From: Byssothecium circinans
Lineage: Eukaryota; Ascomycota; Dothideomycetes; Pleosporales; Massarinaceae
Length of the DNA: 64,000 bases
Assembly: GCA_010015675.1 (NCBI GenBank)
Contig: ML977007.1
Coordinates: 174,544-238,543 of the forward strand
Reading direction: 5' to 3'
The number at the start of each line of letters is the position of its first letter. The first letter of the stretch is position 1. The notes beneath the pieces are model-generated. The model was not told where the DNA came from and ran no database searches. It worked only from the letters and a program-made list of their open reading frames with translations. Positions 1 to 12,218 of the stretch are shown piece after piece. The translations under genes and the position numbers were made by a program.

Positions 1-3000
1 ATTTTCCTAGTAAAAAGCGGCGCATTACGCGCACGGATACGTTAATTATTAATCAAGTCTAATTGGCGTCTAATTCCCCTTCGTACACCCTGAGATCTCT
101 CTAAAGCAAGCTAAAAAGTAGCTCTTGGGACGCTCTAGGGTAGATTAGGGTAACCTGATTATTTTGAACCCCCTAGTTACAAAACTACGCCGCTCTTGCG
201 CTGACGCTTTCTCCTGTGAAGACTCGCCCATCCACTTCATAAGCGCTACAGTTTCTGGATCGCTGAGGCTTTGCGCGACAGCTGCTGCGTCCCGGCGTTG
301 CTGTTCCATTTGCGAAGGTCCTGCGGTACCGGAATTAGACGCCCCGGTAGTACGACTCGCGCTCGTATTGGTTTAAGTACAAGCACTATTGGCGTTACTA
401 CTACTAGACATCTTCAGATCGTGTGTCTGACGAAAAAGATTTAGGAGTAAGTAGGTGTTCAGAGGTCGAGGAAAGAATCATGGGGGGGGATGGATTTGAA
501 CATGATCGTCCGCCTGGACCCGCTTCCCCATGTCGTAGGTGGTACTGCACCACGCCGCCGAAGGTCTGAGATATTATTCGTTGCCCTCCTTCCAAATGGT
601 TCATGTTCGTTTGCGTAGATTAATGCTGTCAACAGCGCTTGGATTGTCTGATTAAAGAAAAGGTTGAGGATATTCCATTTTACTCATATTAAGCGCACAA
701 AAGAAGATCTCATAAACTATAGAAAATACCCAGAGACAATGGGACGTCTAGTGAACTGACCGTTCAGCCAGTGAAAGACTGACTGACAATGGACAGCGCA
801 TACCAAGTGGGGAGTCAAAAGCCTATAACTCGGTTGATTCAGTACAGAAATGGTTAACTCATTATCATGAACCACATGTTGTAACGTACAGATTAAACTT
901 TCCCGCGATAACTGGCGACAAAGAAATGCACGGAGTCCTCGGCATCGTTCTGAAGTAGGAAGTAAGGGATGAATTCGAGCTGGCATATCGAGCCCAGAAA
1001 GCAGTTCAACTCCTGCTTCAACCCAAGTGAAACAAGCCAAAACATTGCGGGAAGCTGATGGGATACAGAACAGAGCCAGGTCGTAGGGCAAATCACACAA
1101 TCAGAAAAATGTCGCCGGTAATTAGCACGGATGCAGAGAAGGAACAATTTCTAGCAGACTACTGCTCGAGTTTCGCCCTGTCTATCGGCAGTTGCGATTT
1201 GAGGGAACCATCCGTGCATTAGTCTAGATTCAGACAGTACGATCCTAGAAATGTAAGCTTGCCCTTAGGTGACTCAGTATGCGACATCAGCTTTACTCCG
1301 CCTTTTGATCTGTATCAGCCACAATTCATACCGTACCGCTGGGGCGGACGAGGATGCGGAATGCATTTTAGGAGCCTTTGGGCGAATAGTCGAATGCTCG
1401 TGATTTCATTTTCTGGATGGTCACACTGATACAGTCAGAATGTTAAAATGCTCTTCTCTGCCGTAAGCAGATCGGCTGCCCTGCACGATGTAGGCCTCTC
1501 GTGTCACACTGGGCGCAGTTAAATCTTGTACTTTGGTAAAGCATGCTTGTCGCGGAAGTGTTGCCTAAATAGGTACAGCAGCATATGGTATTCACTGCGC
1601 TTCAAGGTGTATTACACAGGAGAAACCGCAATGGGTATGTGTGCTGCACGTTCTTCAAACTTCTCAAAAGCAACACGACCTCTTCTACGTTGTTGCATGA
1701 ATACCCGGAAACAGGCTTCCTCTCCTCCATCAAAGTAGTCGTGCGAGTAGAGACGGACGACTTCGAACTATAGGGCTGTCAGAGAGCTTACGCAGCAGCA
1801 GTGCCTTTCAGTGGCTATGCAGGGTCCATATCCAGTAACTTGGTGGGTGGCTAATGTCAGCTTCGGTAAATTTCCCTGTGGGAGGCTACGAGGTAGCTGA
1901 AGTGACAAGGGGTAAGGTGATACTCTGGCCCCAAGCCACTTCAATGTGCCTCGACATATCACTCTGATTCATCGTAGCTTCGTTCAGCGAGGGCTGCCTG
2001 CTAGAATAGATTCACCTAGCGAAGGGTACTATTGGCTAGAATCAGATCACGCGAGACCATTCAGTGTATCTATTCAGAATTACCATACCGAGTGATGGGC
2101 ACATGTTGCTAACATCCTTGTACCTTGGGAGTCCGAATACGCAGCTGAAGTCACGACTCACGTAACAGCTTTCGAAACGGACTTCGAGAACAAATGCAAG
2201 TGGCCCAACGACGTCATCGAAATGCCCCAGCATACAAATTTATGTAAGAAACTCGATCCTACAACGCAGTGCCGAATTCGATAGCATGAACGTCCAAAGA
2301 CGTCTACTCGCCAATCACGGACCGGAGAGTGGTAAACAGGGAGCCGACGCAGGGCAACTATTGGATCGAGATGGGTCGTTCTGTGCGTATACCTCGTGTC
2401 GCTCGCATCTCAACATCACAGTGCATAAGAGTCTTGATCGGTTGCAATGCCGCCTAACAGAAATGTAGCTGAACAAAAGGAACAAAGGAGCCACACCGCG
2501 TCCGTTTTCGCGGTGGTCTGTGCGACGACACTTCACTATTCTAGGACTAGCGGAGTATCCTGCACACCACTAGTCTTCGACTTTGACGCCTCCATCAGCT
2601 TATCTTACCAAAGCCTCACGAGATATCGCCCTTTTCTTGCCCCTTCATTTCTCTTGAGTTGGCCTTTTTGCGAAGACGTAAGTGCTTGCCAACAATTGTT
2701 CCGGTCAGATCGCTTACGTGCTTCTATGGTCGCCCTTTCTCGACCAAAGCAACGTCATTTTCCCAATGCGACTTCGGTGAATTCACATCCTGGTCTCCAC
2801 AAAGCCTAGAGCTGAGGTGTTACGAACAGTTTCTTGTCGTGTCAAACCGATCTGTTCGCTATTTGGCCGCGTGATGTCTCAGCCTGCGCCATCTCCACTT
2901 GAACCACGAGGAAGCGGACTTCGGCAGATACAGGTAAGTATGTTGACTCTACGCCCTCATGGTGAAGGAAGGATGATAATTCCAAGAACTTGCTATTCAA

Positions 3001-3600
3001 AAAACCGCGAGGATGCTTGTCATGGCGATGTCGAGGAAGACGTTTCAAGTCTAGTATGGCACTCATCAATTTCGCATAGGGACCTACAAGTGCTAGGACC
3101 AGCTAAAATCTAAGTTTAGCACCGCCCTACAGGTTCTGTCCACGTGGGATTCCTTATACCTGGGCAGGCAGACATGCCCGTTCTCCAACCTCGATCCGGC
3201 TCGGCGGTTCGCATTCGCCTAATGCAGGGTCCTCAGTACGCCTGTCCTTGATTGAACATACGCCTCTCCGGTACGTGCCGTTTCTTCATTTAAACTGACA
3301 GCCCGAATGAGCCGACCCGAGTATCGGATCCGGGCACCTGGGTTGGATCAAACACGTACACTCTTGCCAAACATCTCGAGTAACGTCAGGGTTGAAACCA
3401 TCATAGTCGAATCATCTCAACTTCTGACAGGCACTCCAGAGCCCGACTAACTTTACTACCTGGATATCCCTGCTCAGAGGCTCAGAGGCTCAGCAGACTC
3501 GGAAAAAAGCCTCCAGCTGCTGAATCGTATCTACCCACACACAATTCCCATAGTCTCTGTTGCCTGCTCTCGGATGCTCAATAGTTGGGCCTAGGTTCAT
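1..3600. other. Gene-poor, degenerate stretch
   Basis: Reading both strands I find only short open frames (under about 130 codons) without recognisable domains, splice structure or consistent codon use. A small relic lies at 145-411 on the minus strand. A three-copy tandem of a 9-bp unit (GGCTCAGA-like) occurs near 3478-3497. I see no RNA gene. The stretch is probably old, mutated repeat DNA plus the distal upstream region of the laccase gene. Confidence 0.5.
145..411 (-). pseudogene. Small relic reading frame, possibly from a transposable element
   Basis: From an ATG at 411-409 the minus strand reads a serine/alanine/glutamine-rich sequence with the motif LSDPETVALMKWMGESSQEK, ending at TAA (147-145). 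It is broken by one in-frame TAA (374-372), which a single C-to-T change from CAA would explain. Low-complexity polar N-termini of this kind are common in gag-like or accessory proteins of fungal elements. I do not recognise a family, so that origin is inference. Upstream on the same strand (604-404) another short frame ends just before it, so this may be one piece of a longer decayed unit. Confidence 0.25.
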
Positions 3601-3791
3601 CCTTGGACTCCAAAGGAATGATCACTCTGCGCAAGTGGGCACTGCGGCGCGTGAAAGCCCGTAACGATTCACGGGCGTGATCAGAGCTCCCTCCCAATGA
3701 CTATAATAATACTTCTTTTCGCACATCATGATGATCAATTCCATCCTCATCACCCGTTCTTCATTGATCTGTGCATCCTCTCTCCTTCAAG
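3601..3791 (+). promoter_or_regulatory. Probable laccase promoter and 5' leader
   Basis: This is the stretch directly upstream of the laccase ATG. It holds an inverted repeat, GCCCGT (3657-3662) against ACGGGC (3671-3676), and an overlapping CGTGAA/TTCACG pair. An A/T-rich TATAATAA-like run follows near 3702-3709, and a pyrimidine-rich tract lies before the ATG. No specific regulator can be named from this alone. Confidence 0.35.
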
Positions 3792-6141
3792 ATGGGTCTG
3801 CTTGGACATTCACTCATCTCATTGCTCGCCCTTGCGGGTTCGACTCCCTTCGTTTCTTCTCTTTCTGTTGGCAATCGCTTCCAGCCTAGAAACGCTTCTG
3901 AAGGCTTTACTTGCCATATCCCCTATGGTTTTGAGTTTTGCAATGATAAAAGTAACCGTCAGTGTTGGCTGAGGAACAAAGCAACGGGCAAAGAGTATAA
4001 CGTCAACACCGATTATGAGGACGACTTTCCTGAGGGTGAGCGGTGACCCTATTCCATTTGCCATTAATGAGAGCTAACGTCGACGTAGGTATCAAGAGAA
4101 CTGTGAGCAATACCTCCAGAACTGCGTTTAAGCCTCATTCGATTTCTAACATCACGCAGTATAACCTTGAGATCACCGAAGCGGACGTCAGCCCTGATGG
4201 CTTCGTTAAGAAAGCCCAAGTGATCAAGAAAGTTGGCGAGGCGAATGCCAGATACCCGGGTGCCCTAGTCGAAGCCTGCTGGGGCGATACACTCATCATC
4301 AACGTGAAGAACAAGCTCCTCACCAACGGCACAACCATTCACTGGCACGGAATACGCATGTTGGGGGAAAATGAGATGGATGGCGTAAATGGTAATCACA
4401 TCCCATCACCTCTCACACATGCCCTTGACAACAGATGAGCTAACGCAGACGACTAGGTGTCACCCAGTGCCCCATTTCCCAAGATGACACCTACCAATAC
4501 AAGTTCCATCTTCGCCAGTACGGGCATACATGGTACGCAACACACTTTACATACCTCTAAGGCTTTAATTCCAGAGTTAAGGCGAAGAGTACTGACACCC
4601 TCTGGAAGAGCTTTGCTAACATTGCGCCTCCCCTACTTAGGTACCATAGCCACTACAGCTCGCAATACACAGATGGCGTCGTGGCCCCGCTGCTTATCCA
4701 CGGTCCCCACACCGGTAACTGGGATGTCGAATGGGAGCCCATAATTATCACCGACTGGTACCACGAAAACGCCTACCGCGCCTTCACTAAGTCCCTCACA
4801 ACCGGGCCCCCGAAAGCCGACTCCCTCCTCGTCAACGGTACCGGCCGCCACATCCCCAACAACACAGGTGATTACTTCCGACAAACATTCCAACCAGACC
4901 AGCGCCATCTAATCCGCGTGATCAACGGCGGGACGGACTTCCACTTCCACTTCTCCATCGACGACCACATTCTGCAAGTCGTTTCCGCCGATTTCGTGCC
5001 CATAGAACCCTTCTTCACAAACTCCCTCAGCGTAGGAATCGGCCAGCGCTACTCCGTCATCGTGCACGCGAACCAAACCTCCTCTCCCAACGGCAAATAC
5101 TGGATGCGCGCCGAATACAACACAACCAACGGTTGTAACCTCGACCAAACCAACTTCCCCTCCGCAAAGCCCGATACGCAGCGCGTAGGCATCATTACAT
5201 ATACCAACTCCAACGCCTCGGCTACAGAGCTCCCTGCGACGTCCCGCTGGCCGGCTATCGTTGGCTGCCAGGACCCCGTGTATGTACCCAAGGTACCGTG
5301 GACGGTCAAGGCGCCACAGAACGATCTCATCAGGAACGCGCATTTTGCGGGACTGGATTTAAGGAATCAGTCGCATGGCGCGTTTCGATGGGAGGTTCTG
5401 GATACACCGCTTTGGTTGAATTATTCGAGTCCGACGATTACAAATCTGAACAATACGATTTGGAATCCGGACTATGCTATTCAGCCTTGTAAGCCCATCC
5501 CATCCCTCTCCTCCCAAAGCCCCCCAGCTAACCAACTCACCCACCCCGCGCAGACAACTACGACGACCCCGACGGCTTCGTCTACATGATCATCAACTCC
5601 GGCGGTCCCGCCCACGCCGTCGCTGGGACCCACCCCATCCACCTACACGGCCACGACTTCGCCATCATCTCGCAGGGCCCAGGGACACTCGACCCCTCCA
5701 ACCCCCCGACATGGAACACAGAAAACCCGCCCCGTCGCGACGTCGCCATGCTTCCGGATGCAGGACATCTGGTGCTAGCGTTCAAGACGGATAACCCGGG
5801 CGTTTGGCTGCTGCATTGCCATATTGCGTGGCATGCTGGTAGTGGTATGTTGTGTTTTCTGTTTTCTATCACTCTTTCGTATCCCCTTATCCCTCCCACC
5901 ATCCTCTTACCAATTCACCGTTCCACCAACAACCAACGAACCCCTCCCTCCAGACCATCTCATCAACACCTCTAACACCCACGCAGGTCTCGGCCTCCAA
6001 GTCCTCGAGAAACAAGACCGCATCGCATCCTCCATCGGGCCCCTAGACGCCGTGACCCGGGGCTGCACTAAATGGACGGATTGGATGGCGAGGAATCCGC
6101 AGCACTTTAGTTACGAGAGTCAGGATGATTCGGGGATTTAG
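3792..6141 (+). CDS. Secreted laccase (multicopper oxidase)
   Basis: Blue copper phenol oxidase of the ascomycete laccase group. It oxidises phenolics and reduces oxygen to water outside the cell. Six exons: 3792-4035, 4089-4391, 4457-4532, 4641-5488, 5554-5844, 5987-6141, giving 638 aa; every junction is GT..AG and keeps frame. The N-terminus MGLLGHSLISLLALAGSTPF looks like a signal peptide. All four copper-binding motifs are visible: HWHG (exon 2), WYHSHYSSQYTDG across intron 3, HPIHLHGHDF (exon 5) and HCHIAWHAGSGL across intron 5. Leu at the axial T1 position fits ascomycete enzymes. The protein ends in DSGI, the C-terminal tail of ascomycete laccases that is processed and plugs the solvent channel. 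Several N-x-S/T sites suggest glycosylation. No ligand is missing, so it should be active. Whether it acts in lignin, pigment or defence chemistry cannot be told here. Confidence 0.95.
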
Positions 6142-7099
6142 ATGTTTTTCTTTCTTCCCCCCCCCCTCCCCCCCTTTTTTTTTTTTTGGGTCTTTTATTT
6201 TGCTTATTTTTCATTCTGGGATAACGGCGGTCTCCGCTCCGCTTTGTCTTTTCTCTTTTCTCTGTTTGATGGAAGTCTCTCTCCGCTGTCCCCCTTTTCC
6301 TTTGCTCTGTTTGTGGGGGATATGTTGTATATATGATTGGTCGCCAATTTATGGCATGGCATGGCATTGCATTGTATGGTTGGACTGGGATTGGGATTGA
6401 GATGGAAGGAGTTTGATATGGACGGGATGGATGAATACTGGTCACACACGACCATTGTAAGGGTTTCCTTTTTGTCGGATTAGGGGGTCTGCATATACAT
6501 ACATACGGTAGTTGGCGTTAGCAGGATACGCTCTTCCCTCAAGAACATTAGCGGGACTTTTAATCCAGATTTATACTGCGGTTACACGCTTCACAAATAT
6601 TCACATCACGCTTAAATTCAACACAAAGCGACACATCATCTTCTAACCATAACCCATAGTATTCATACACGCAACGGCCCTCCTAACAGCCAGCCAGTTG
6701 AATATGCCTTGCGGAAGCATGTTCACTACCGATACGAAAACTGCTTCCTCCCCCACCATCCATTACAGGCCGTGAATCTGGAATCGTCTTCGCAAATGCG
6801 AATAGAAGCAGGAACACACCCACCATACCCGCCATATCAGTGCAGCGTATCATATCGTACCGTCCTCGTATCCAGAACCCTCACGTATCCCCAGCCAGTA
6901 TCCAGGAAAGAAGCCCCAGTACACGAAGGAAAAATGCATCCGTCCAACGAGAGACGCCGTGAAGAAAAACCAAAAGTTGAAAAGAGAAGAGGAAGAAGAG
7001 AAAGGAAAGGGAAAGATGTCGGCTTGGGAAAGCCTCCGATTGCGGCGTGTTCGAAAACTTGTAGACGACGCGATCAGCGGTTGTTGTGCCTCCATGACA
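6142..7099. other. Intergenic stretch between convergent genes
   Basis: Shared 3' region of the laccase (+) and the 928-aa gene (-). It begins with a C-tract then T-tract (6157-6187) and has a short ATGGC-type tandem at 6353-6376. A purine-rich run lies at about 6960-7015. No convincing gene. Confidence 0.5.
6157..6187 (+). repeat. Homopyrimidine C/T tract in laccase 3' region
   Basis: Sixteen nucleotides after the laccase stop there is an almost pure run of C (interrupted once by T) followed by 13 T. It is a simple polypyrimidine tract in the probable 3' UTR. On the opposite strand it is a poly-A/poly-G tract. Confidence 0.8.
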
Positions 7100-9950
7100 T
7101 TAATGATCTGGCTCGCACTTGTTGCAGAGCTTGCCGCCCCATTCCATGTTATCTACAATGTTCATGACGCCACAGCCAGTTGGAGCTTTCTCTTTCTTGA
7201 TCGAGTATCCGACATACGGGCTCTTGTGACCGGTCGGCGGCGTAGGGTCTGGTAGATTATCTAAGTTAGCAAAGCGTTCACAGGGCCCTTTGGGGAGGTT
7301 CGACGTACGAGGAAAGGGAACAGTCTCGTCAATGGGGATACCAGGTCGACTGTGACCAAGCTCATCGAAGAGCCCGTTGCCTCTCGGATGGGGCCTCGTG
7401 GCACGATAAGGCAAAGTCGCCGCATGCGCCAGAGCAAGGTGAATTGGGTGAGCTTCAGGCTCTTTGTTGCTGGTGTCGGCGTTGCGAAGCTCAGCATTTC
7501 GAGCAATCTCCTCGAGCTGGCGGGCAAACGGCTCCCCGGCCTCAGATTTCTCATCCAGCTCCGCGGCGTACTTCTCCAATTGGCTGAGGACCTTCTTGGG
7601 CGAAACAGCTGATTGAGCACGCTTCCGACTCCGCGGCATCGTCTTGCTCTTCTTGGGGAATGTCGGCTGCTCGGGCCTGATCCACTGGATCGGGACGGGG
7701 TACATGTAATAGCACCAAGGTATTCCATTGCGATCAGGGCCGAGAGGATCATAGGGCACTCTCGGCGCAGGTGCTGGCAGTGGAGCATTCGGAACAAATT
7801 CGGGTGCCGTGGCACGAAGCTCCGAATTGATAGAGTGGAGTGAATGCTGGCTCTGGGTCTGTTCGCGATTTTTTGGAGCAAACTCGTTACCCCGGCCTCT
7901 AGCCGGAGGTGCGACCGGGTCAACAACGGGTTCAGTGGTCGGGAGGACCGACTGGGAATCCAAGTGACCAGCCTCTTCATGCGACTTCTTGCGGCTGTAA
8001 ACAACGGCAGTGTCTTTGAGAATGGGATCCTCTGAGGAAGTAGCTTTCACAGTCGAAGCACTAGTCACCCTCGATGCGGCAGAAAGCTTGAGAGCGGCGG
8101 CTTCAGCGGACTTGAGAAGGGTCTTCGTGACAGCTTGGGTGAGATCTGCTGACGAAGCTAACTCTTCAGTGAATGGAGTTGGCTCAGTCGGAGTACCCGG
8201 CTCGACTTTCTCCAGATACGATGATACTAAAGCATGGGGATCGGGCTGAGTATCACTGCTGGCCAACGATTCCTGCGTGATGATCGGAGTAATACCTGCA
8301 CTGTTCAATGTCCTCACGTGACGCGTTGGAACCAATGGAGTCAGCGGGAGGGGGACCTCATGGGGCGGCTTGAGCACTGAACGCGCCGAGAGGTTGCTCT
8401 TCTTAGACTCTGCGCGCGACATCGTGGCTGAGTTGCCCACAGCTTTGGATGGCTGGGGAAGTCTGGAAGGCCGGGTGGGCGAAACTGATCCGGAGCTTGA
8501 TGCCGATCCCAGGGTGAAAGGAGGCTTGCCAGACACAGAGCCAAATGGTATCTTTACTGAGAGCCTAGGTTTATGCGGCTTTGCCGCCTTTGCACTGTCA
8601 GAGGTCTTCTGCCCATTCACATCAGTATCGGCTAGACTTAAATGGGGAAAGGGGAATTTGAGGTCTTCGGCTATAGGAAGTTCGGACGGCGAGTGAAATT
8701 CGCTGGGGGCTTGGCTATTATTTCCACTCACTGGTGAGTGGCGAGCAGAGTAGAACTCAGTGTCCGCCGATGATATAACACTAGACGCCCGTGTATGCGC
8801 AGAGCTCGCAGGGGCAAGCGTAGTCTTGGTGGGCGATGCGGCGATTTGAACGTTGGACCCGGCATTAGCTCGTCCAGGTGAGCGCACTGGGCTCTTGAGG
8901 CTGGCCTTTGAATCCTGGCGGCGTACTCTGGGCGATTCCGGCGAGAAGGGAGACAATGGCGAGGTAGCGATGCTCTCGGTCTTCTCTTTCGTGAGGAAGC
9001 TAGACTTGGTCACGTCGACAGAGCTACGGCTACCTCGGAGCGTCTTGGGAGGTGTGTTCGCCTGGGCAGCCTTCTTTTTCTCACGCTCAAGGCCTCGCCG
9101 CTCGGTCTGGAGCTTTGGCGCACCCCGATGGCCTTGCGGAGGTGTCCATTCTTGAGGTATAGGCTTGCGTAAATTGAGTCTGCCGGCCTCGGGAGACGGC
9201 AGAGCCGGAGACGACAGAGCCTCAGCAGCTACCGCGGTCATGCTGACTGGAGATGCACGGAGTGTCTCCACGTCCGAGTCGATTGGGCGGATCGTGGCGA
9301 CTGAGGAGGCGCGGGTCCCCTCGCCAAAGGTTGCTTGAGATACGTTAGAGCTGTCGAACTCGTTGAAAGTTTCAAACCGTGCGACCAGTTCCATGACCTT
9401 ACCATCGTGTGAGAGCTCCATTGACACCGAGGACTGGGTGCCCGGAGGGATAGCAATGCTCAGGTTGCTGTAGCTAGACGTATCCAATAGAGAGTCGGGG
9501 TGATGGGCATCGCCACCGATGTTCCCATGAACAGAGCGAGGAATGAAGGCGGCATGTGGAGGGCGCTCGCTGTGAGTGGCCGTCAGCGGGTTAATGGCAC
9601 CGCTGCCGGCTTCCGTGGGGGCGAGAGTCGACATATCGTGAGGCTGATGCTGATGCTGATGCTGGCTAGGTGAATGGGTGGTAGGAGAAGAAGAAAGCTC
9701 GGCGGGCAGGTCGGATCTCGACGGGCCTTCAGAGGCACGATCAACGTCGGCAGCGCGCTGAGGTTGGCCTTCAGCTGCTTCACTGTTGTGGTGGTCAGCC
9801 CGGCGGAGCGAGATGGGATGACTGTGGATCACTTGGGCATACGTACCGCTGCGGGATGCGTGCTGGTTCGCATGCGCGCTTGCAGTAGGCTATTGTTGTC
9901 AACTCGCTATGTTTGCAACTGCCATAGTGGATGATCCGATACTGGCACAT
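7100..9950 (-). CDS. 928-aa protein of unknown function, low complexity with Cys-containing ends
   Basis: Two exons: 9950-9847 and 9782-7100, joined over a 64-bp intron (9846-9783, gtacgt..acag) that restores frame at an Arg codon. I chose ATG 9950 because it opens with MCQYRIIHYGSCKH, a Cys-rich start that the longer exon alone would lack. The middle is long, Ser/Pro/Thr/Ala-rich and probably disordered. A CAT/GCTGAT-type repeat at about 9640-9665 codes for alternating His-Gln. The C-terminus again carries cysteines (CGVMNIVDNMEWGGKLCNKC), so the two ends could bind a metal together; this is inference. A short Lys/Glu-rich helix-prone part lies near SQLEKYAAELDEKSEAGEPF. I recognise no enzyme domain. 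A 22-bp perfect hairpin sits 83-139 nt upstream of the start codon. Confidence 0.8.
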
Positions 9951-10032
9951 GGTGGGCAGGAAGCATTGGGAGGCTCGTCGTGGCGTCGTATGGGTGGGAT
10001 GGTGATGGGGGAGGCGCGGGAAAGTGAGAAGG

Positions 10033-10089
10033 TCGCGGCTTCCAAACAAGGCGAGTGTTGTTTCCAGTCGCCTTGTTTGGAAGCCGCGA
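10033..10089. repeat. Perfect 22-bp inverted repeat with 13-nt loop
   Basis: The left arm (10033-10054) begins TCGCGGCTTCC and ends CAAGGCGA; the right arm (10068-10089) is its exact reverse complement. The loop is GTGTTGTTTCCAG. The repeat lies upstream of the start of the 928-aa gene (ATG 9950, minus strand), so the transcript could carry it as a strong 5'-leader hairpin if transcription starts far enough upstream. It could instead be a palindromic protein-binding site or a tiny foldback insertion. Confidence 0.9.
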
Positions 10090-10312
10090 GATTGCAGTCG
10101 ACCTGTGTCGGAACGCGTGAGAGTCGCGGTGACAGATGACGTTGCCAGGTAACTCTAGCCGCAGTCGCGTTTGCTAGACTAAAGGCTACCTGTATGAAAG
10201 GAGACAGGGAAGGTGAAGAGACGTGCTATGAATTCATTGAAATCTTTACTCACGACCTCACTGCTAGTCAATCCGAAAATCGATCCTGGGTATCACGTTG
10301 CTCCAATTATCA

Positions 10313-11944
10313 CTAAAAGCGCCTCTTCTTCTTGCTTTGCGCTTGCTTCCTAGCAAGCTCTTCATTCTTGCGCTTCAGTTCACGCCTCTTACGCTCGGCC
10401 TTCTCTTCCGCCGTCTCTTCAACATCCTCCATCTGAACGTCTTCATCCTGGGCAGCCGGCGCTACAGCCTTGGTCGGGGCACTCTTTACAGCAGCTGATG
10501 CACCACCTTCCTCTGCAGGTGGTGTGGGCTCTTTTGCTCCGCCGCCCACAGCCGCCTTCATCTTCCCTCCAATCTTGAATGACTTCTTCACGGGCTTAGC
10601 CGTGGCAGGAAGATCAAGCCTGTCTACTTTGGGTCGTATTGGTACATCTTCATTCACGCTGGAAGGCTCTGCTTCTTCTTCTGCCGGTGGGGGAGTTTCC
10701 GACTTCTTCGTCTTTCCGCCAATTCGAAAACCCTTGCTTTTAGGCTTCTGAAGAGGGGGTGTCTTCTCCTTCGATGGTGTTGGCTGTGGTGTGGGGGACT
10801 TGGTCCTTCTTAGCGGCGCTTGCAATTGACTCTGACTCTTTGGTGGGGCGTCGAGATCATCATCGTCTTCATCAGTCGTGTCGTCTCCATGGACCGAGGT
10901 GTGCTTTTCGGTAGGTGTTGAGGTTGGTACCGGCACATGTGTGGTTTGGCTCTTGTTTCTTAGCTAGGAGGCAGTCAGCATCGACCAAATGGTACCCGTC
11001 AACAAACGAACCTTGAAATTCTCATGCGTCTCAAACTCATCTTCCGTCTCATCATCGTCGGTCTCGGAATCGGCAGCAGTGGGTTTCGGGGGCTCCGGTT
11101 CCTTGGACGCAGCTTTTGCTTTTGACTTGATAGGCTTCGATGTTGGGAGCGAAGAGCCGATGGCCGTCCACCACGTGTCGTGCTCATTGTCCGATTGTAA
11201 CCGCGGTGGGACCTTGGGCGTGCATTCTGACAACGCTTCCTGGAACAGGCCCAAGGTAGAAACATCGGTGTTATGCAGCTCAGCCGTGCTGCTTTTCCAT
11301 GACTCCTCGTCAAATTCTTGCAAGCCGGGAACGTGCTTGGCCGCTTGCTCGCGCTTCACAACCGCCCTTCTTCCAGACTTGGTGCCGACGATGCTGGGAA
11401 AGGCGGCGCGCAGGTCCTGATTGCTCGATTCGAATTGGTCGACTAGTCGCGTAATGGCTCTGTCCTTTGCCGAGATGGTATGAATGAGGCTGTTAATCCT
11501 CTCGTGCTGGATATGAGAGGACACAAGCAGCGGCAAAATTAGCTCGTTCTTGAGTATCACAGGGCCCCTCTTGCGCATATGGAATTTCCACCTGAGTGAA
11601 TCTAGCGGTTCCGGTAGGCTGATTGTGGTGTGGAGAATAATGTCATCGGCATCTGTCCGCGTCATACGACAGCTCGTGTCATCGTTTCCGGCCAACGATT
11701 TCTGGACGTTTTCCAGAAGAATGGCGAGCTGCGTGGTGTCTTGTTTGCTGACTTCGATGGGCGACTCCTCAGCCGATGCCCGTTCCACTATGCTGTCTAC
11801 ATCCAACTCTTCACTCCATATGTTGCTGAGATCGGTGAGAAATATGGAGTATGCATCTGAACCAAATCGGGGCTTTACCAGCAGCTGTGGTATCTTTTCA
11901 GCGTTGGGTTGGTCAGATAATTCAAGAACGCGCCAGCATGACAT
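10313..11944 (-). CDS. nej1: Nej1/XLF-type non-homologous end-joining factor
   Basis: Works in the nucleus with Ku and the DNA ligase IV-Lif1 complex to join broken DNA ends. Exons 11944-11012 and 10963-10313 (intron 48 bp, phase 0) give 527 aa. The start MSCWRVLEL, then LVKPRFGSDAYSIFLTDLS and IWSEEL, matches the globular XLF/Nej1 head. A predicted helical stalk follows (SSHIQHERINSLIHTISAKD and LVDQFESSNQDLRAAFPSIV). The tail is long, acidic then Lys/Pro-rich and disordered. The last residues are KKKRRF, the short basic-aromatic Ku-binding motif that closes XLF/Nej1 proteins. A second ATG 18 nt upstream (11962) is possible but adds only MQTLLN. The gene faces cactin across a 274-bp promoter. 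Confidence 0.88.
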
Positions 11945-12218
11945 GTTGAGGAGTGTTTGCAAGAAGAATCACCAAGTCGGGGTCGTCATGATAAGGATGA
12001 AAGCGCGCGCATAGTTTCTATCATATAGTGAGACAAGTTTGCTGTGGTTTCCGTCTGCGTGAGTGAAAGGCAGCAGCTGAGTAAGACGCGTCGCACTGGC
12101 GCTAGGACGCTAGCCCGCTTTGGGCCTGAGCTTTTACGTCACCGCTGAAGATTTGGGGGTTCAAGGTCAACATTTCATAGAGCTACGGCACGTCGTTCTA
12201 CGAACAGTAACAGCCACC
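11945..12218. promoter_or_regulatory. Divergent promoter between nej1 and cactin
   Basis: These 274 bp separate two start codons on opposite strands. Visible candidate sites are ACGCGT (12086-12091, the MluI-box core used by cell-cycle G1/S factors in yeasts) and TACGTCA (12135-12141, CRE/ATF-like). Whether either is used is not shown by sequence alone. Immediately before the cactin ATG is GCCACC, a favourable start context. Confidence 0.5.

Noticed and set aside
138..152. TTAGGG-like motif near the window start as a telomere trace
   Set aside because: A single copy without tandem repetition.
480..500. tRNA T-arm-like GTTCAAATCC on the minus strand
   Set aside because: No matching acceptor, D or anticodon arm nearby.
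7261..8004. 247-codon minus-strand frame overlapping the 928-aa gene
   Set aside because: It lies in another frame of the same strand within a long coding exon, with Arg/Ser-rich composition typical of a shadow frame.
10470..12014. Several plus-strand frames over nej1
   Set aside because: All overlap the well-supported minus-strand nej1 exons and have no domain.
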